Assembly (NCBI RefSeq): GCF_029407905.1
Contig: NC_073641.1
Coordinates: forward strand, 23,109,001-23,173,000
DNA length: 64,000 nucleotides
Reading direction: 5' to 3'
DNA from: Bubalus kerabau
Taxonomy: Eukaryota; Chordata; Mammalia; Artiodactyla; Bovidae
Positions 35,021 to 45,376 of this stretch are shown here, in pieces. The translations under genes and the position numbers were made by a program. The notes below the pieces were generated by a model. The model had not been told where the DNA came from, made no database searches, and saw only the letters and a program-made list of their open reading frames with translations. How positions within the stretch are numbered: the first letter of the stretch is position 1; the number at the start of each line of letters is the position of its first letter.

Positions 35021-35787
35021 ATCTTCGTATAAATGAAACACTGAAGCACCCTATGCCAGGTGACGTGCTTGCCCCAGTCAAGGTTTTGGAGACTTCAACT
35101 TCAGAGTGCTCTGAGCTCTGCCATCAAGCAGCCAAGACCTTAGGCCTCCCTTTACCTTTTAATATATTCAAAGCAGTTATCCAAGTGCAAACTTTGAAAA
35201 CACCTTTGCTGGTTATTCACAGATGGACAGATCATTGCAAAACACAAATGACTTTCTGCAAGCTAAGTTTGCTTCTGCAAGTGTCTGTGCAGGCAGACCA
35301 CTCCAGAGAAGGCGGAAAAGCCTCCCAAGGCCATTCAAACAACAGGCGCCTTCTCAGCTAAAGTTTTCACCCACCATTTGAACCAAAGATTTCATATTCA
35401 TATCTTCTAGTTTTACAAGGTGCTAGAACAGAACACAAAACCTAAGGAGTATTCATCAAATTGAAAAGAGAAAAATTCAGGAAAGCAGAGTCAAACCTGG
35501 AAGAATAAACTGAATTATTAGTATTTTTCCCTATTGTTCATTGAATAGTCAAGTTGACAATACTTATTGTGTTCATAGACTTTTATTGTAACTAGGGTAT
35601 TGGGAACTGGGAAGGCATGTTATCTTAGAAACAATCTCACAAATGCTGGCTAGATTCCCAGGCATCCACCAAGGCCCATTTAGCTGATGATGTAAGGAAC
35701 TGTGAATGAGAGAAAGTAATGCTGGAGCATAAATATTTATTTTAAATATAATACGTACTTAAAAATCTCCAGAAGCTAAAATCTCTA
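35021..35787. other. No recognised gene or repeat
   Basis: A plus-strand frame of 145 residues (34924-35361) begins inside antisense BovB and runs on into this unassigned DNA, so its start is repeat-derived. The remainder, ending SNNRRLLS, has no recognisable domain. Confidence 0.4.
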
Positions 35788-35800
35788 AAACACAGGTAGT

Positions 35801-36015
35801 TGTTACTGTGCTTAGTCGCTCAGTTGTGTCCGACTCTTTGCGATCCCATGGACTGTAGCCCGCCAGGCTCCTCTGTCTATAGGGATTCTCCTGGCAAGAA
35901 TACCGGAGTGGGTTGCCATGCCCTCTTCCAGGGGATTTTCCCAACCCAGGAAGTGAACCCAGGTCTTCTGCATTGCAGGCAGATTCTTTGCCATCTGATC
36001 TAGCAGGGAAGCCCC
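35801..36015 (-). mobile_element. Bov-tA SINE, antisense, with TSD
   Basis: Near-complete antisense Bov-tA. A 13-bp duplication with one mismatch, AAACACAGGTAGT and AAACACTGGTAGT, is at 35788-35800 and 36016-36028. The head region reads GATCTAGCAGGGAAGCCCC. Confidence 0.94.
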
Positions 36016-36163
36016 AAACACTGGTAGTCTAAATTAAAAAATAAAATAAAATAAAATTAGTGACATGCTGGTTGAGTTATATTTTTAGAGTATGGGGGAG
36101 ATTCTGTTTGAGACTTCAGCCACTTTCAAGGACTCTAGAGGCTGAGGTTATATTGTGCCTGCT

Positions 36164-36430
36164 GCTGCTGCTAAGTTGCCTCAGTCGTGTCTAACTCTGT
36201 GCAACCACATAGACGGCAGCCCACCAGGCTCCCCCGTCCCTGGGATTCTCTAGGCAAGAACACTGGAGTGGGTTGCCATTTCCTTATCCAATGCATGAAA
36301 GTAAAATGTGAAAGTGAAGTCATTCAGTCGTGTCCAATTCTTAGCGACCCCATGGACTGCAGCCTACCAGGCTCCTCCGTCCATGGGATTTTCCAGGCAA
36401 GAGTACTGGAGTAGGGTGCCATTGCCTTCT
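36164..36430 (-). mobile_element. Bov-A2 SINE, antisense
   Basis: Two antisense Bov-A monomers joined by GAAAGTAAAATGTGAAAGTG, with (GCT)n at the left edge. Same layout as the copy at 18445. Flanking duplication is imperfect. Confidence 0.93.
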
Positions 36431-36809
36431 CTGCCTTATTATGCCTACTTTGCTTCAAATTCAGAAGTATTCTTCCTCTGATAAAAATGTCTCAACCACA
36501 AACAAATCTCTTGTCCATCAGCTATCTTAGGTGTTTTCTTCAGGTCTATCCTAGTGTTTCTTTCTTTGACCTTCAAGCTTCTTTTTCAAGTTCTCAAAAT
36601 CTGTTGACTTAAGCTTGAGACCATACTGTGACCAAGGAGTCAGGGATCAAGTCACCCTATTTCCTGCTTACCCCAAGTATCCTCCCTCCAGCAGGGCCTT
36701 CCAGTTGATTATTGTCATCTTCAACTCTTTGGCCCTCACCCCATCAAGGTCAAAACTAAACTCTTTTTAGCTAGTGGGCTTAACAAAGGCATTTCATGTC
36801 TTTGAGCTT

Positions 36810-36915
36810 CAGCAGTCTCATCTGTTAAAAGACGATCATAAAATGCAGCATAATGTTTATCAAGTCATGAAAAATTACAGGCACATAGACAGAAGGAGTT
36901 CAATAAATGCTAGTT
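36810..36915 (+). mobile_element. MIR-type SINE, sense
   Basis: TTTGAGCTTCAGCAGTCTCATCTGTTAAAAG and the 3' phrase GGCACATAGACAGAAGGAGTTCAATAAATGC match a MIR 3' region. Confidence 0.65.
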
Positions 36916-36946
36916 TTCCTCTCTTATCTCCTTCCTAATCTCCACC

Positions 36947-37114
36947 ATGAAAACCCAGGAAACCGAGGAAGCTGACGCTCATGTGGAAACACTGCTGCAG
37001 GAAGCAGAGCCTAAGAAGCCCGTTTCCCCACAGAGGTCCAGGTGTTCTTCCTCACTGTGCTGGCAGCAGTTGAAAGGTCCTGGGCCTGGGGTAGGACCGA
37101 GAGCTGCAGCATAG
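36947..37114 (+). other. 55-codon ORF with strong Kozak context
   Basis: ATG at 36947 sits in TCCACCATGA and opens 55 codons (MKTQETEEADAHVETLLQEA...) ending TAG at 37112-37114. The segment is GC-rich and acidic-then-basic in composition. It lies between a MIR tail and a Bov-tA SINE and is not itself a repeat I recognise. No known protein comes to mind and there is no visible promoter. A possible internal splice donor GGGGTAGGA is near 37089. It could be the first coding exon of a longer gene, a pseudogene piece, or chance. Confidence 0.12.
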
Positions 37115-37124
37115 GCTGGTGCTG

Positions 37125-37331
37125 TGCGTGCCTGCGTGCTCAGTCATCTCCAACTCCGTGACTCTGTGGCCTGTAGCCCGCTAGGCTCCTCTGTCCATGA
37201 CATTCTCCAGGCGAGAATATTGAACTGAGTTGCCCTTTTCTTCTCCAGAGTATCTTCCTGACCCAGGGATCAAACCCATGTCTCCTGCACTGGCAGGTGA
37301 ATTCTTTACCGCTGAGCTACCTGGGAATCTC
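37125..37331 (-). mobile_element. Bov-tA SINE, antisense
   Basis: Antisense Bov-tA: GCGTGCTCAGTCATCTCC start, CTCCAGGCGAGAATATTG inner part, head TTACCGCTGAGCTACCTGGG. Moderately diverged. Confidence 0.9.
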
Positions 37332-37884
37332 TATAGACTTGTATACGCTGACCCGTACTAGGGCGATTACCAAGGGAGACAAATGGACACTGAAACTGGG
37401 CTTGGTCTCTGCTTGCCAAACCCAGGGCCCTAGCTCAGGACTGCAGTCAGTCTGGAGGAAGGGAAGCCTTTTGTCAAAAGGATTTGCCCAGAAAGACACC
37501 TTTTGGCAATTTCTCTGCCTGGAGAGGACATTCTTTTCAAGAACAAAAAGACAGCATAGCCAACTCTTTAAAGAAGTCTTGTAGGTGTAAACCTGATCCT
37601 CACTGATCTCATAAGAAAAAAGGAATTTTCACTTTTTTGAAGGAGGAAGGATAACGTCAGTCCTGATCCATTTTTGGTATACAATGAATAGTTCTGTAAT
37701 AGGTATTTGCAAGTAGGGATTAATTATTAGAAATTATCACATATAGGAGTTATTTTTATCAATAGTTATATTTTTAAACTCTGACTTTTTGTAGATCCAA
37801 ATTGGTAGAGGAAACACTTTTTATCGTTTCCATATGTAGAACTGGAAGTCACAAGTTTTTAAATTAACCTTTTGATTTGCAGTA
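37332..37884. other. No recognised gene or repeat
   Basis: A 95-residue frame (37297-37584) starts inside the SINE and has no familiar content. Confidence 0.4.
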
Positions 37885-38905
37885 ACTATAGATTCACATA
37901 TGGGCTTCTCTGGTGGCTCAGGGGTAAAGAATCCATCTAGAGACATGGGTTTGATCCCTGGGTCTGGAAGATTCCCCCAGAGAAAGAAAAGGCAACCCAC
38001 TCCAGTATTCTTGCCTGGGAAATCCCATGGACAGCGGAACCTGGTGGGCTACAGTCCATGGGGTTGCAAAAGAGTCGGACATGACTTAGCGACTAAATAC
38101 ACACACTCAGATTCACATATGCTTGTAAGTAATCATTCAGGGAGAGTGTGTGTATCCTTTACCCAGTTGACCCTGGTGGTAAACCTTATAAAACCATAGT
38201 TCAATACCATAGTAGGATACTGACACTGTGAGAGTCCAGATACAGAGCATTTCCATCACCACAAGGATCACTCATTGTCCTCTTTAATAGCTACATCCTC
38301 ACCCACTCCTTAAACTCTAGCAACCACTAATCTGTTCTCAGTTTCTATAATTTAATCATTTCAAGGTTGTTATATAAATGTAGTCCTACCCTGTAGATAT
38401 TTGTGGGTTGATTTTTGGTTTTCTTTTACTAAACATAGAGATTGATTATGGAATTTGATCAAAATTGTCACATGGATCAATACTTTCTTTTTATTGCTGA
38501 CTATTATTCCAGTACATGGAATGACCTCAGATTGACCATTCACCCCCTGAAGGGCATAAGGGCTGTTACCACCTTTTGGCTAGTGCAAATAGACATTTTC
38601 TGCTATAAGCATTTGTGTATAGGTTTTTGCGTGAGCATACACCATCATTTTTCTGAGATAAATGCTCAGGAATGCTAGGTCATACGGTAAGTGCAAGTTT
38701 GGTTTTTTAAGAAACTACCATTATTTTTTTCCAGAGTGGCTTAACATTCCCACCAACAATGCACAAGTGATCCAGTTTCTCCACATCATCGTCAGCATTA
38801 ATTTTGTCACTACCTTACATTTTACCTTTTTTAAGGTACACGGTAATATCTCATGGTGGTTTTAATCTGTATTCCGCTGCTGGCTAATGATATTAAACAC
38901 CCAGG
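37885..38905 (-). mobile_element. L1M 3' region, antisense, split by a SINE
   Basis: Antisense old L1 3' UTR and ORF2 end: AACTATAGATTCACATATG, ATCACCACAAGGATCACTC, CAACCACTAATCTGTTCTC, TTATTGCTGACTATTATTCC, AGAAACTACCATTATTTTTT, TTCCCACCAACAATGCAC, TCTCATGGTGGTTTTAATC. The SINE at 37903-38108 interrupts it. Frames of 78 and 67 residues on plus are artefacts. Confidence 0.83.
37903..38108 (+). mobile_element. Bov-tA SINE in L1M, 13-bp TSD
   Basis: Bov-tA with head GGCTTCTCTGGTGGCTCAGG (shortened in the middle) and an (AC)n tail. AGATTCACATATG is duplicated exactly at 37890-37902 and 38109-38121. Confidence 0.95.
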
Positions 38906-39334
38906 TCCACAAAAGCCCTCCTCTGTCTAGACAGTAGTTAGTGAAGAAGGACAAGACTGTTCAGTATGGGGTATGTGTGTGTTTGTGTAGAAGGTAGTCA
39001 ATTCTTGGAGATGTGACTCAAATGCACAGACATTTCGGGGATCATTATTTATATAATCCATCCAGGGTGACCCAGATCTTAAAGCTAAAGTTTAGATTGC
39101 ATACACTCTTTACACTGTCAGAAGGCTTGAGATCGTCTTAGTTAAAGGAACAGGTGTTTCAAATATCATTTAAAAATACTGGAAGCATAAGAATATGTTG
39201 TGGTGGCTTGTAAGAATTCATTAGTAGTTGTGACAAGAGAGATGGTTGGGTTGTTGGATTTCACACACACTATTTTGTTGGGGTGGGTAGTTAATTTCAG
39301 AGTTACTAGGACAAGAGGTGATATGGGATCACTC
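38906..39334. other. No recognised gene or repeat
   Basis: Unassigned DNA with a short GT-rich patch near 38968-38990. Confidence 0.4.
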
Positions 39335-39435
39335 CCACAAGACTGCAAGTTCCCATAGAGAAGGAGTTATGTTGCATTCTCCAGGCCCTGACCTACAGTA
39401 AGTAGTTAATATACTTGTTTAATAAATGCAAGAAA
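39335..39435 (+). mobile_element. L2 LINE 3' end
   Basis: CAAGACTGCAAGTTCCCATAGAG, CCAGGCCCTGACCTACAGTA and TTGTTTAATAAATGCAAG follow the L2 terminus in sense. Confidence 0.65.
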
Positions 39436-40064
39436 AGAAAAAAACACAGTTTTTTGTCCTACAATCACTGATCCTTCCCGAAATTGAACCAAAAAAAGGC
39501 CACTTCTATTGCATAGATAGGCATTTCTTTTAAGTTAATTAAAGCATATACGCAGAAGATATCTCTGGGGGACTTCCTAGGAAAGAGTCATTATCTATCA
39601 CATTAACTCCTATAAGAAGAATGATTCATCAATAAAGGATTTTACATTCCCTGAAAGCGAAAGAGATGTATTTGATAAACACAGGTGAAGACCCAAGTGA
39701 GACTTTTCCTTCTTTAACCACTTTTTTCTTTTCCTTTCTTATTATCGACACTGGACATTTTCCAGGCCCACAGTTGCACCCTTTACAGAAATGCATTCAC
39801 ATTTCTCGTACGGTTATGAATATATTGATCTGGCCAGCCAGCAGAGGCTGGTATGCTGTTCATGCTCAGCAAATGCCAAGTGCATCTTTTGAGCTTTACC
39901 AGGAAACCAAACGCCAGTAGGAGCTTTGGCTGTGAATTTAACATCTGACTCTGCTGGGGCTGGGGGAAAGCGGGAATAACATTTTGAGTATTTTTATCTG
40001 AAGTTCGCCTTACATCTCCCCACCCTCATCACACATCATTACTCTTTGTGCTAAGTCCCTGTGT
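39436..40064. other. No recognised gene or repeat
   Basis: An 84-residue frame (39666-39920) has no recognisable motif. Confidence 0.4.
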
Positions 40065-40258
40065 AGGAATTCCCTGGTGGTTCAGACAGTAAAGAATCTG
40101 CTTGCAGTGCAGGAGACAAAGGGTCAGGAAAATCCCCTGGAGAAGGGAATGGCAGTCCCACTCCAGTATTCTTGCCTGGAGAATTCTCCAGGCAAGGACC
40201 CTCCAAGGGTCCACTGGGTCTCAAAGAATTGGACTGACTAAGTGACTAACACTTCACT
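40065..40258 (+). mobile_element. Bov-tA SINE, rearranged
   Basis: Bov-tA head GGAATTCCCTGGTGGTTCAG, B box lost, body to CTTGCCTGGAGAATTCTCC. The phrase GAGAATTCTCCAGGCAAGG is an inverted echo of the preceding CTTGCCTGGAGAATT, so a short palindrome has formed at 40169-40196. The 3' end follows after that. Confidence 0.88.
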
Positions 40259-40546
40259 GTTTTGCTAGAGGTGATGAAGGTGGAATGCACAGCTCTCAAA
40301 ATGCATTTACTTTATAAAGGAGAGATTATTCACCGAGCATAAATTGCGCCCCCCCCTCAGGCTAGCAATCTCCTAGAAATTGTATGCAAAGCAATATCAA
40401 TTTCTGCACCTGTAAACTTTCTAAGGAGAGTGTCTTGGGAGTTGTGTTAAATCTTTCAAGTAGCACACAATCTATATAAATGTGTTGCACACTTAGATAG
40501 TTGACGTAGAGAAAAATATGGTAGAAAGGGATGATGCTGCTGACAA

Positions 40547-40757
40547 TAATTTTGTTGTTCAATCGCCAAGTCATGCCTGACTCTTTTGTGACCCCATGGA
40601 CTGCAGCCCACCAGGCTCCTCTGTCCATGGGATTTCCCAGGCAAGAACACTGGAGTGGTTTGCCATTTCCTTCTCCAGGGGATCTTCCAGACCTAGGGAT
40701 GGAACCTGTTTCTCCTGCATTGGCAGATGGCTTCTTTACCACTGAGCCACTTGGAAA
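40547..40757 (-). mobile_element. Bov-tA SINE, antisense
   Basis: Antisense copy from GTTGTTCAATCGCCAAGTC through GCAAGAACACTGGAGTGG to the head TACCACTGAGCCACTTGG. Open frames of 126 and 102 residues across it are SINE artefacts. Confidence 0.92.
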
Positions 40758-41438
40758 ACATTACAAAACATTTTATAAATCAGTTAAGTGTTGTAATATT
40801 AGGGATTCTGGAGCAAACTCAAACTTCAGAATTCATTAGAAATTGAACTTTTATTTTCAACTGGGGAAGAATGTTTTGATTATAAGGTAATATAGTATAG
40901 TCATAATCAATGTATCTCTCATCAGCTCTTTCCTATCCCAACTTTCCTAATTTTAAATTCCTAAGTATTTCAAGAGCAGGGTAGCACATCTGTTCCTTAT
41001 TCACTTGTATTTCATTAGTTGTGATGTTTAATATGAGCTATTAGAAGTTCCAGATACTTTTAAACTTTTATGGAGGATGTTAAGGTTTCTTTTTTCTTTT
41101 GAATAAGAGTGGAGAATTTTACAAAGAATAAACACAATTCAAATCTCCAAAGATTTTAGTTTAATTTGAAATTCAAATACTTCAAGTGGATTTTGAGACT
41201 TGCTACAGTGCATCCTTCCAGCATTCCATTCGAAGATCTCAAGCGGTCCTGTTTTCCAGCCCATTGTGGCATTTGTATCCTTTTAATATGAAGATGTATG
41301 TTTCAGTGAACCCTGTAATTTTATTGAACAGTGGCATTATTCCTAAAATTAAGTTTGAAAACTCAAATAGATCTCAGAGCTAAGTATTAGAAAGTGACTT
41401 CTTGAACCAGGACAGAGATAAATTAATTTTAACTTTGC
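40758..41438. other. No recognised gene or repeat
   Basis: AT-rich, unassigned. Confidence 0.4.
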
Positions 41439-41448
41439 AAAAAGTCTC

Positions 41449-41665
41449 TAAAGTGAAGTCGCTTAATCGTGTCCAACTCTTTGAGACTCCATGGACTGTA
41501 GCCTACCAGGCTCCTCCGTCCATGGGATTTTCCAGGCAAGAATACTGCACTGGGTTGCCATTCCCTTCTCCAGGGGATCTTCCTGACCCAGGGATCAAAC
41601 CCGGGTCTCCCACATTGTAGACAGGAGCCTACAATGCTTTACCGTCTGAGCCACCAGGGAAGTCC
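41449..41665 (-). mobile_element. Bov-tA SINE, antisense, with 10-bp TSD
   Basis: Antisense Bov-tA with the duplication AAAAAGTCTC at 41439-41448 and 41666-41675. The head carries a small internal rearrangement: ACATTGTAGACAGGAGCCTACAATGC forms a short palindrome near 41612-41638. Confidence 0.94.
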
Positions 41666-41675
41666 AAAAAGTCTC

Positions 41676-42359
41676 AAGGTGCCACTTATTCTCATTATGA
41701 ATGTAAAATAAATTTAGCAATTCTAATGTAACCAACAAGACAAAACAAAAAAATGGAGTGTATTATTTGTTCATAATTTAGACAAAGCAGAGTAAGTCCT
41801 AGGATTAGAGAGCCAAAGGCAAACATTATCCATCATTTTACTCATTTCTTAAACTGATTGCTTCATCTTTTAGCTCTTTTCCCCCCTCAGTCACCAACTG
41901 ATAGATGAGTTATAGGACATTGTCTAATATTTCTTAATAATATTTTAAATTAGCCCACTGCTTACACATCAGATGCCCATAAGAAGTTTGAAGAATGAAT
42001 AGGCAAGAGAATATTAATCTTTTGAAAATAAGTGGATGTGAATTCAAAGGTGGAATATGCTACATTGCAATTAGATTTCTACTCAAATCTCTTCTTGGTT
42101 CAGTCTTCCATGGTTATTTCATTAAAAATAATGTAATGATTCATGAGCATGCTTTGCCTCTTTCAAAGGGTATATCTTATGCAGCATCTACCTAGATTCT
42201 GAAGAGCTTTGAAGTTGGAGAGAACACAGAGTGATAGTAACAAAGTTGTAATAAATAAGGTCAAATGATGGAGGGGTGATTTGAGCAAAGGTGCTAATGA
42301 CTCAGCTGGTGGGAGCCTGGGAAAGATGACTAGGACCTGAGTAGAGGTTGGGATAACAG
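41676..42359. other. No recognised gene or repeat
   Basis: Unassigned; short chance frames only. Confidence 0.4.
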
Positions 42360-42485
42360 CTAATATGCTTAAGAGTGCTTGTCCTGTGCCAGGCACTGTT
42401 CTAAACATGCTATATGTATTAATTTATATAATCTTTACAACAACCCTGTGAAGTTACTAGTATTATCCTCTATTTCAGATGAATA
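42360..42485 (-). mobile_element. MIR SINE, antisense, left half
   Basis: GCTTGTCCTGTGCCAGGCAC, TCTTTACAACAACCCTGTG, then TTTCAGATGAATA, where a BovB interrupts. The right half resumes at 43361. Confidence 0.78.
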
Positions 42486-43320
42486 TCAACAACCTCAGAT
42501 ATGTAGATGACACCACCCTTATTGCAGAAAGCAAAGAGGAACTAAAGAACCTCTTGTTGAAAGTGAAAGTTCAGTCGCTCAGTCGTGTCTGACTCCTTGC
42601 GACCCCATGGACTGCAGCACGCCGGGCTTCTCTGTCCATCACCAACTCCCAGAGTGAACAAGCTGGTTTAAAATTCAACATTCAAAAAATGAAGGTCATG
42701 GCATCCAGTCCCATCACTTCATGGCAAATAGATGGGGAAACAATGGAAGCAGCAACAGACTTCATTTTCTTAGGTTCCAAAATCACTGCAGATGGTGACT
42801 GCAGCCAGGAAATTAAAAGACACTTGCTCCTTGGAAGAAAAGCTATGACAAACCTAGACAGCATATTAAAAAGCAGAGACATTATTTTGCCAACAAAGGT
42901 CCATATAATCAAGACTATGGTTTTTCCAGTAGTCATGTATGTGGTAGTTGGACTATGAAGAAGGCTGAGCACCTAAGAATTGATGCATTTGAACTGTGCT
43001 GTTGGAGAAGACTTTTGAGAGTCCCTTGGACTGCAAGGAGATCAAACCAGTCAATCCTAAAGGAAATCAGTCCCAAATATTCATTGGAAGGACTGATGTT
43101 GAAGCTGAAGCTCCAATACTTTGGCCACCTTATGCGAAGAGCTGACTCATTAGAAAAGACCTGGATGCTGGGAAAGATTGAAGGCAGGAGAAGGGGATGA
43201 CACAGGATGAGATGGTTGAATGGCATCACTGACTTGATGGACATGAGTTTGAACAAGCTCTGGGAGATGGTGAAGGACAGGGGGAAGCCTGGCATGTCCA
43301 TGGGGTCACAAAGAGTTGGA
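42486..43320 (+). pseudogene. BovB ORF2 C-terminal remnant with YVDD
   Basis: The translation begins NNLRYVDDTTLIA: the RT catalytic Asp pair is kept, in the variant YVDD. The antisense patch then interrupts the frame. Reading resumes with KVMASSPITSWQIDGET to about 42950. A small deletion drops the GCES part of the conserved MYGCESW phrase, shifting the frame, and the C-terminus continues (HLRIDAFELCCWRRLLRVPW) to 43200. It is defective: the N-terminal endonuclease and most of the RT are absent. Confidence 0.9.
42570..42650 (-). mobile_element. Antisense BovB/Bov-A 3'-tail patch in BovB
   Basis: TTCAGTCGCTCAGTCGTGTC to CTGTCCATCACCAACTCCC is the last about 80 bases of BovB in reverse orientation, inside a sense BovB. 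It follows the native BovB phrase GAAAGTGAAAG and is followed by AGAGTGAACAAGC. About 3 bases of BovB are missing at the junction and no target duplication is seen. Confidence 0.85.
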
Positions 43321-43360
43321 CATGACTGAGTGACTGAATAACAGCAATTCCAGATGAATA

Positions 43361-43491
43361 AACTGAAGCATGGAGAGGGAGAGGTTCAATGACATGTCCA
43401 AGGTCATGCAGCCAGCAAAAAGGAGAGCTGGAATTAAATTCCAGCATTGCAGCTCAAGGCTCTGCACTTACCCTCTGCACCATGCTGTCTC
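43361..43491 (-). mobile_element. MIR SINE, antisense, right half
   Basis: AACTGAAGCATGGAGAGGG, CATGTCCAAGGTCATGCAGC, AGAGCTGGAATTAAATTCC and TGCACCATGCTGTC continue the MIR started at 42360. Confidence 0.8.
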
Positions 43492-43728
43492 TCGTTTGCT
43501 ACAGGAGAGATACTTAAGGAAAGAGGGGTTAGACTTACTGAAAACAGAGAATTCAGTTTTCTAAATGCGTGGGGGTAAAAAGGCAGAGGAAGTTCCCTGT
43601 GATCCCTTTCTTTCATGTGCTCTGTCACCAAAAATTCTTCTTGCTAAAGGACAAACAGAGGGATAGAGTTTATTCAGCCAATCAAAAACTATATAAAAAT
43701 TGATTTTCCAACATTGGACATCATATGC

Positions 43729-43956
43729 ATGCATGGGCACTAAGTCACTTCAGTCATGTCCAGCTCCGTGAGTGACCCTATGGACTGTAGCCCGCCAGGC
43801 TCCTCTGTCTATGGGATTCTTCAGGCAGGAATACTGGAGTGAGTTGCCATGTCCTCCTCCAGGGGATCTTGCCAACCCAGTTATTGAACCTGCATCTCTT
43901 ATATCTCCTACATTGGCAGGTGGGTTCCTTACCACTAGTGCCACGTAGGAAGCCCC
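43729..43956 (-). mobile_element. Bov-tA SINE, antisense
   Basis: Antisense Bov-tA: GGCACTAAGTCACTTCAGTC start to TACCACTAGTGCCACGTAGG head. The three-nucleotide-extended GTGAGTGACCC variant is visible. The two minus-strand frames over 100 residues are artefacts. Confidence 0.92.
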
Positions 43957-45053
43957 TGGATGATGTGTAAGTATTCCAAAAAAGCTTAGGAAACACAAAA
44001 TCAGTTTTACAACCAAAGAATACATTGTTCCCAAGTAGTAGCAGCAGGATGATAAAGAAAGCTTCACAATGAAAGGGCCATAAAATAAAAATTCCCAAAC
44101 AGAGGCTTGTGAGAACAGTGACTATAATGCCCGATCAACACAACTGCACAAGAAATGAAGTCATTGAAACAACGATGTCTGTGTATTGTAGGAAACAGGG
44201 GAGCTAAATTTTTGTTTTATGGAGCTTCTATTTTAGTGCAATAAAGAGCAATCTGAGAATTCTGGGGAAATGTCAAGGGGCTTCCCATGATGGTCTGGAT
44301 GTAGCTGCCGTCTTGAGTATGGAAGGTAACTCCTCTTCCATGGACAGAACAGTGCCCATCTGTGCTCTGACTCCCTCCCTCCCTCTGTCCTTGTGAAATG
44401 ACTGAGTCAGAGGCAACTAAGCCATACTTGGAATCATCATTTCTTGCCTCATCTAAAGGAAGCTTCTTAGGTATTTCTAGAAATGTTCTGGTCATGCTTG
44501 GTTTTACTTTTTGGTTCAATGAAAACACAGATTATTATCTTTGCTTCCAAGGAATGCCCCAGGGTAGGCTTCTAGGTAAAGATGCAGGACCTATGTTCCC
44601 AGCGGGAACGTTTGGTAATTTTGTACCAAATGACTTGGCACCTTGGAATCCAAACAATTCCCACTGATATTTCTGCAGTCAGTAGTTGATACCAGCCCAC
44701 CTGCTTCCCCAAGTGAAAACTTCAGAGGTAATCACTTAACTTTCCTCTGGCTCACACGTTCCTAAAGTAAAAGTATGCTGTCAATTCCAAGGGTGAAAAA
44801 GCATCAGTTCATAGACATTTTTGAAACAGTTACTACAAACTTACCTGAATCATGTCCTAAATTGCTGAACATAACATTACAATATCCACTGAAGTGGGCT
44901 TGATCCTTATAATCCAATGCTCAATCTAGCAAACCCCTGGTGACATAGCACGGAATGGTTGTGTCACTGCTCCCAGCTCGAAAGGTATAAACTCCAATTC
45001 CTAAAACATATTCTAATAGCATGCATGAACTATATATTGTTTTTAAGGTCACT
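43957..45053. other. No recognised gene or repeat
   Basis: Mirror-image frames of 103 (minus, 44217-44528) and 89 residues (plus, 44398-44667) overlap and resemble nothing known. No repeat identified. Confidence 0.4.
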
Positions 45054-45064
45054 CATCAAAGGAG

Positions 45065-45162
45065 TTTGAGCAAACTCCGGGAGATAGTGAAGGACAGGGA
45101 AGCCTGGCACATTGCAGTCCATGGAGTTGCAAAGAGTCAGGCATGACTTAGAGAGTAAAAGA
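45065..45162 (+). mobile_element. 98-bp BovB stub with 11-bp TSD
   Basis: Only the last 98 bases of BovB (TTTGAGCAAACTCCGGGAG ... GTCAGGCATGACTTAGAGAG) are present. CATCAAAGGAG is duplicated exactly at 45054-45064 and 45163-45173. Confidence 0.93.
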
Positions 45163-45193
45163 CATCAAAGGAGGATATTGCTATAAATTAGAA

Positions 45194-45376
45194 CAGGGGT
45201 CTCTAGCCTCCACGATCTAATGCCTGATGATCTGAGGTAGAGCTGATATAATAATAATAGAAATAAAGCACATAATAAATGTAATGCATTTGAATCATCC
45301 CGAAACCATCCCCCAACCCCTGGCTCGTGTCTTCCATGAAGCCAATCTCTGGTGCCAAAAAGTTTGGGGAATCATG
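45194..45376. mobile_element. Short nonautonomous hAT element, 8-bp TSD
   Basis: Starts CAGGGGTCTCTAGCCTCC, has TCTAATGCCTGATGATCTGA and ATCATCCCGAAACCATCCCC inside, and ends GTGCCAAAAAGTTTGGGGAA. These are landmarks of a known mammalian hAT family with CAGGGGTCCCCAAC-like ends. Flanks AATTAGAA (45186-45193) and TATTAGAA (45377-45384) match at 7 of 8, the hAT target length. Internally deleted, no transposase. Confidence 0.8.

Larger units (their letters stand above)
42486..43350 (+). mobile_element. BovB copy inserted in MIR, 10-bp TSD
   Basis: Sense BovB from just before the RT YxDD motif to the tail. CAGATGAATA is duplicated at 42476-42485 and 43351-43360, and the host MIR is continuous across the gap. 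It contains an 81-base antisense patch at 42570-42650. Confidence 0.94.

Noticed and set aside
34924..35361. 145-codon plus-strand frame
   Set aside because: Its first about 28 codons are antisense BovB and the rest has no recognisable content or splice signals.
40362..40742. 126-codon minus-strand frame
   Set aside because: N-terminal half is Bov-tA SINE read on its sense strand; no independent support.
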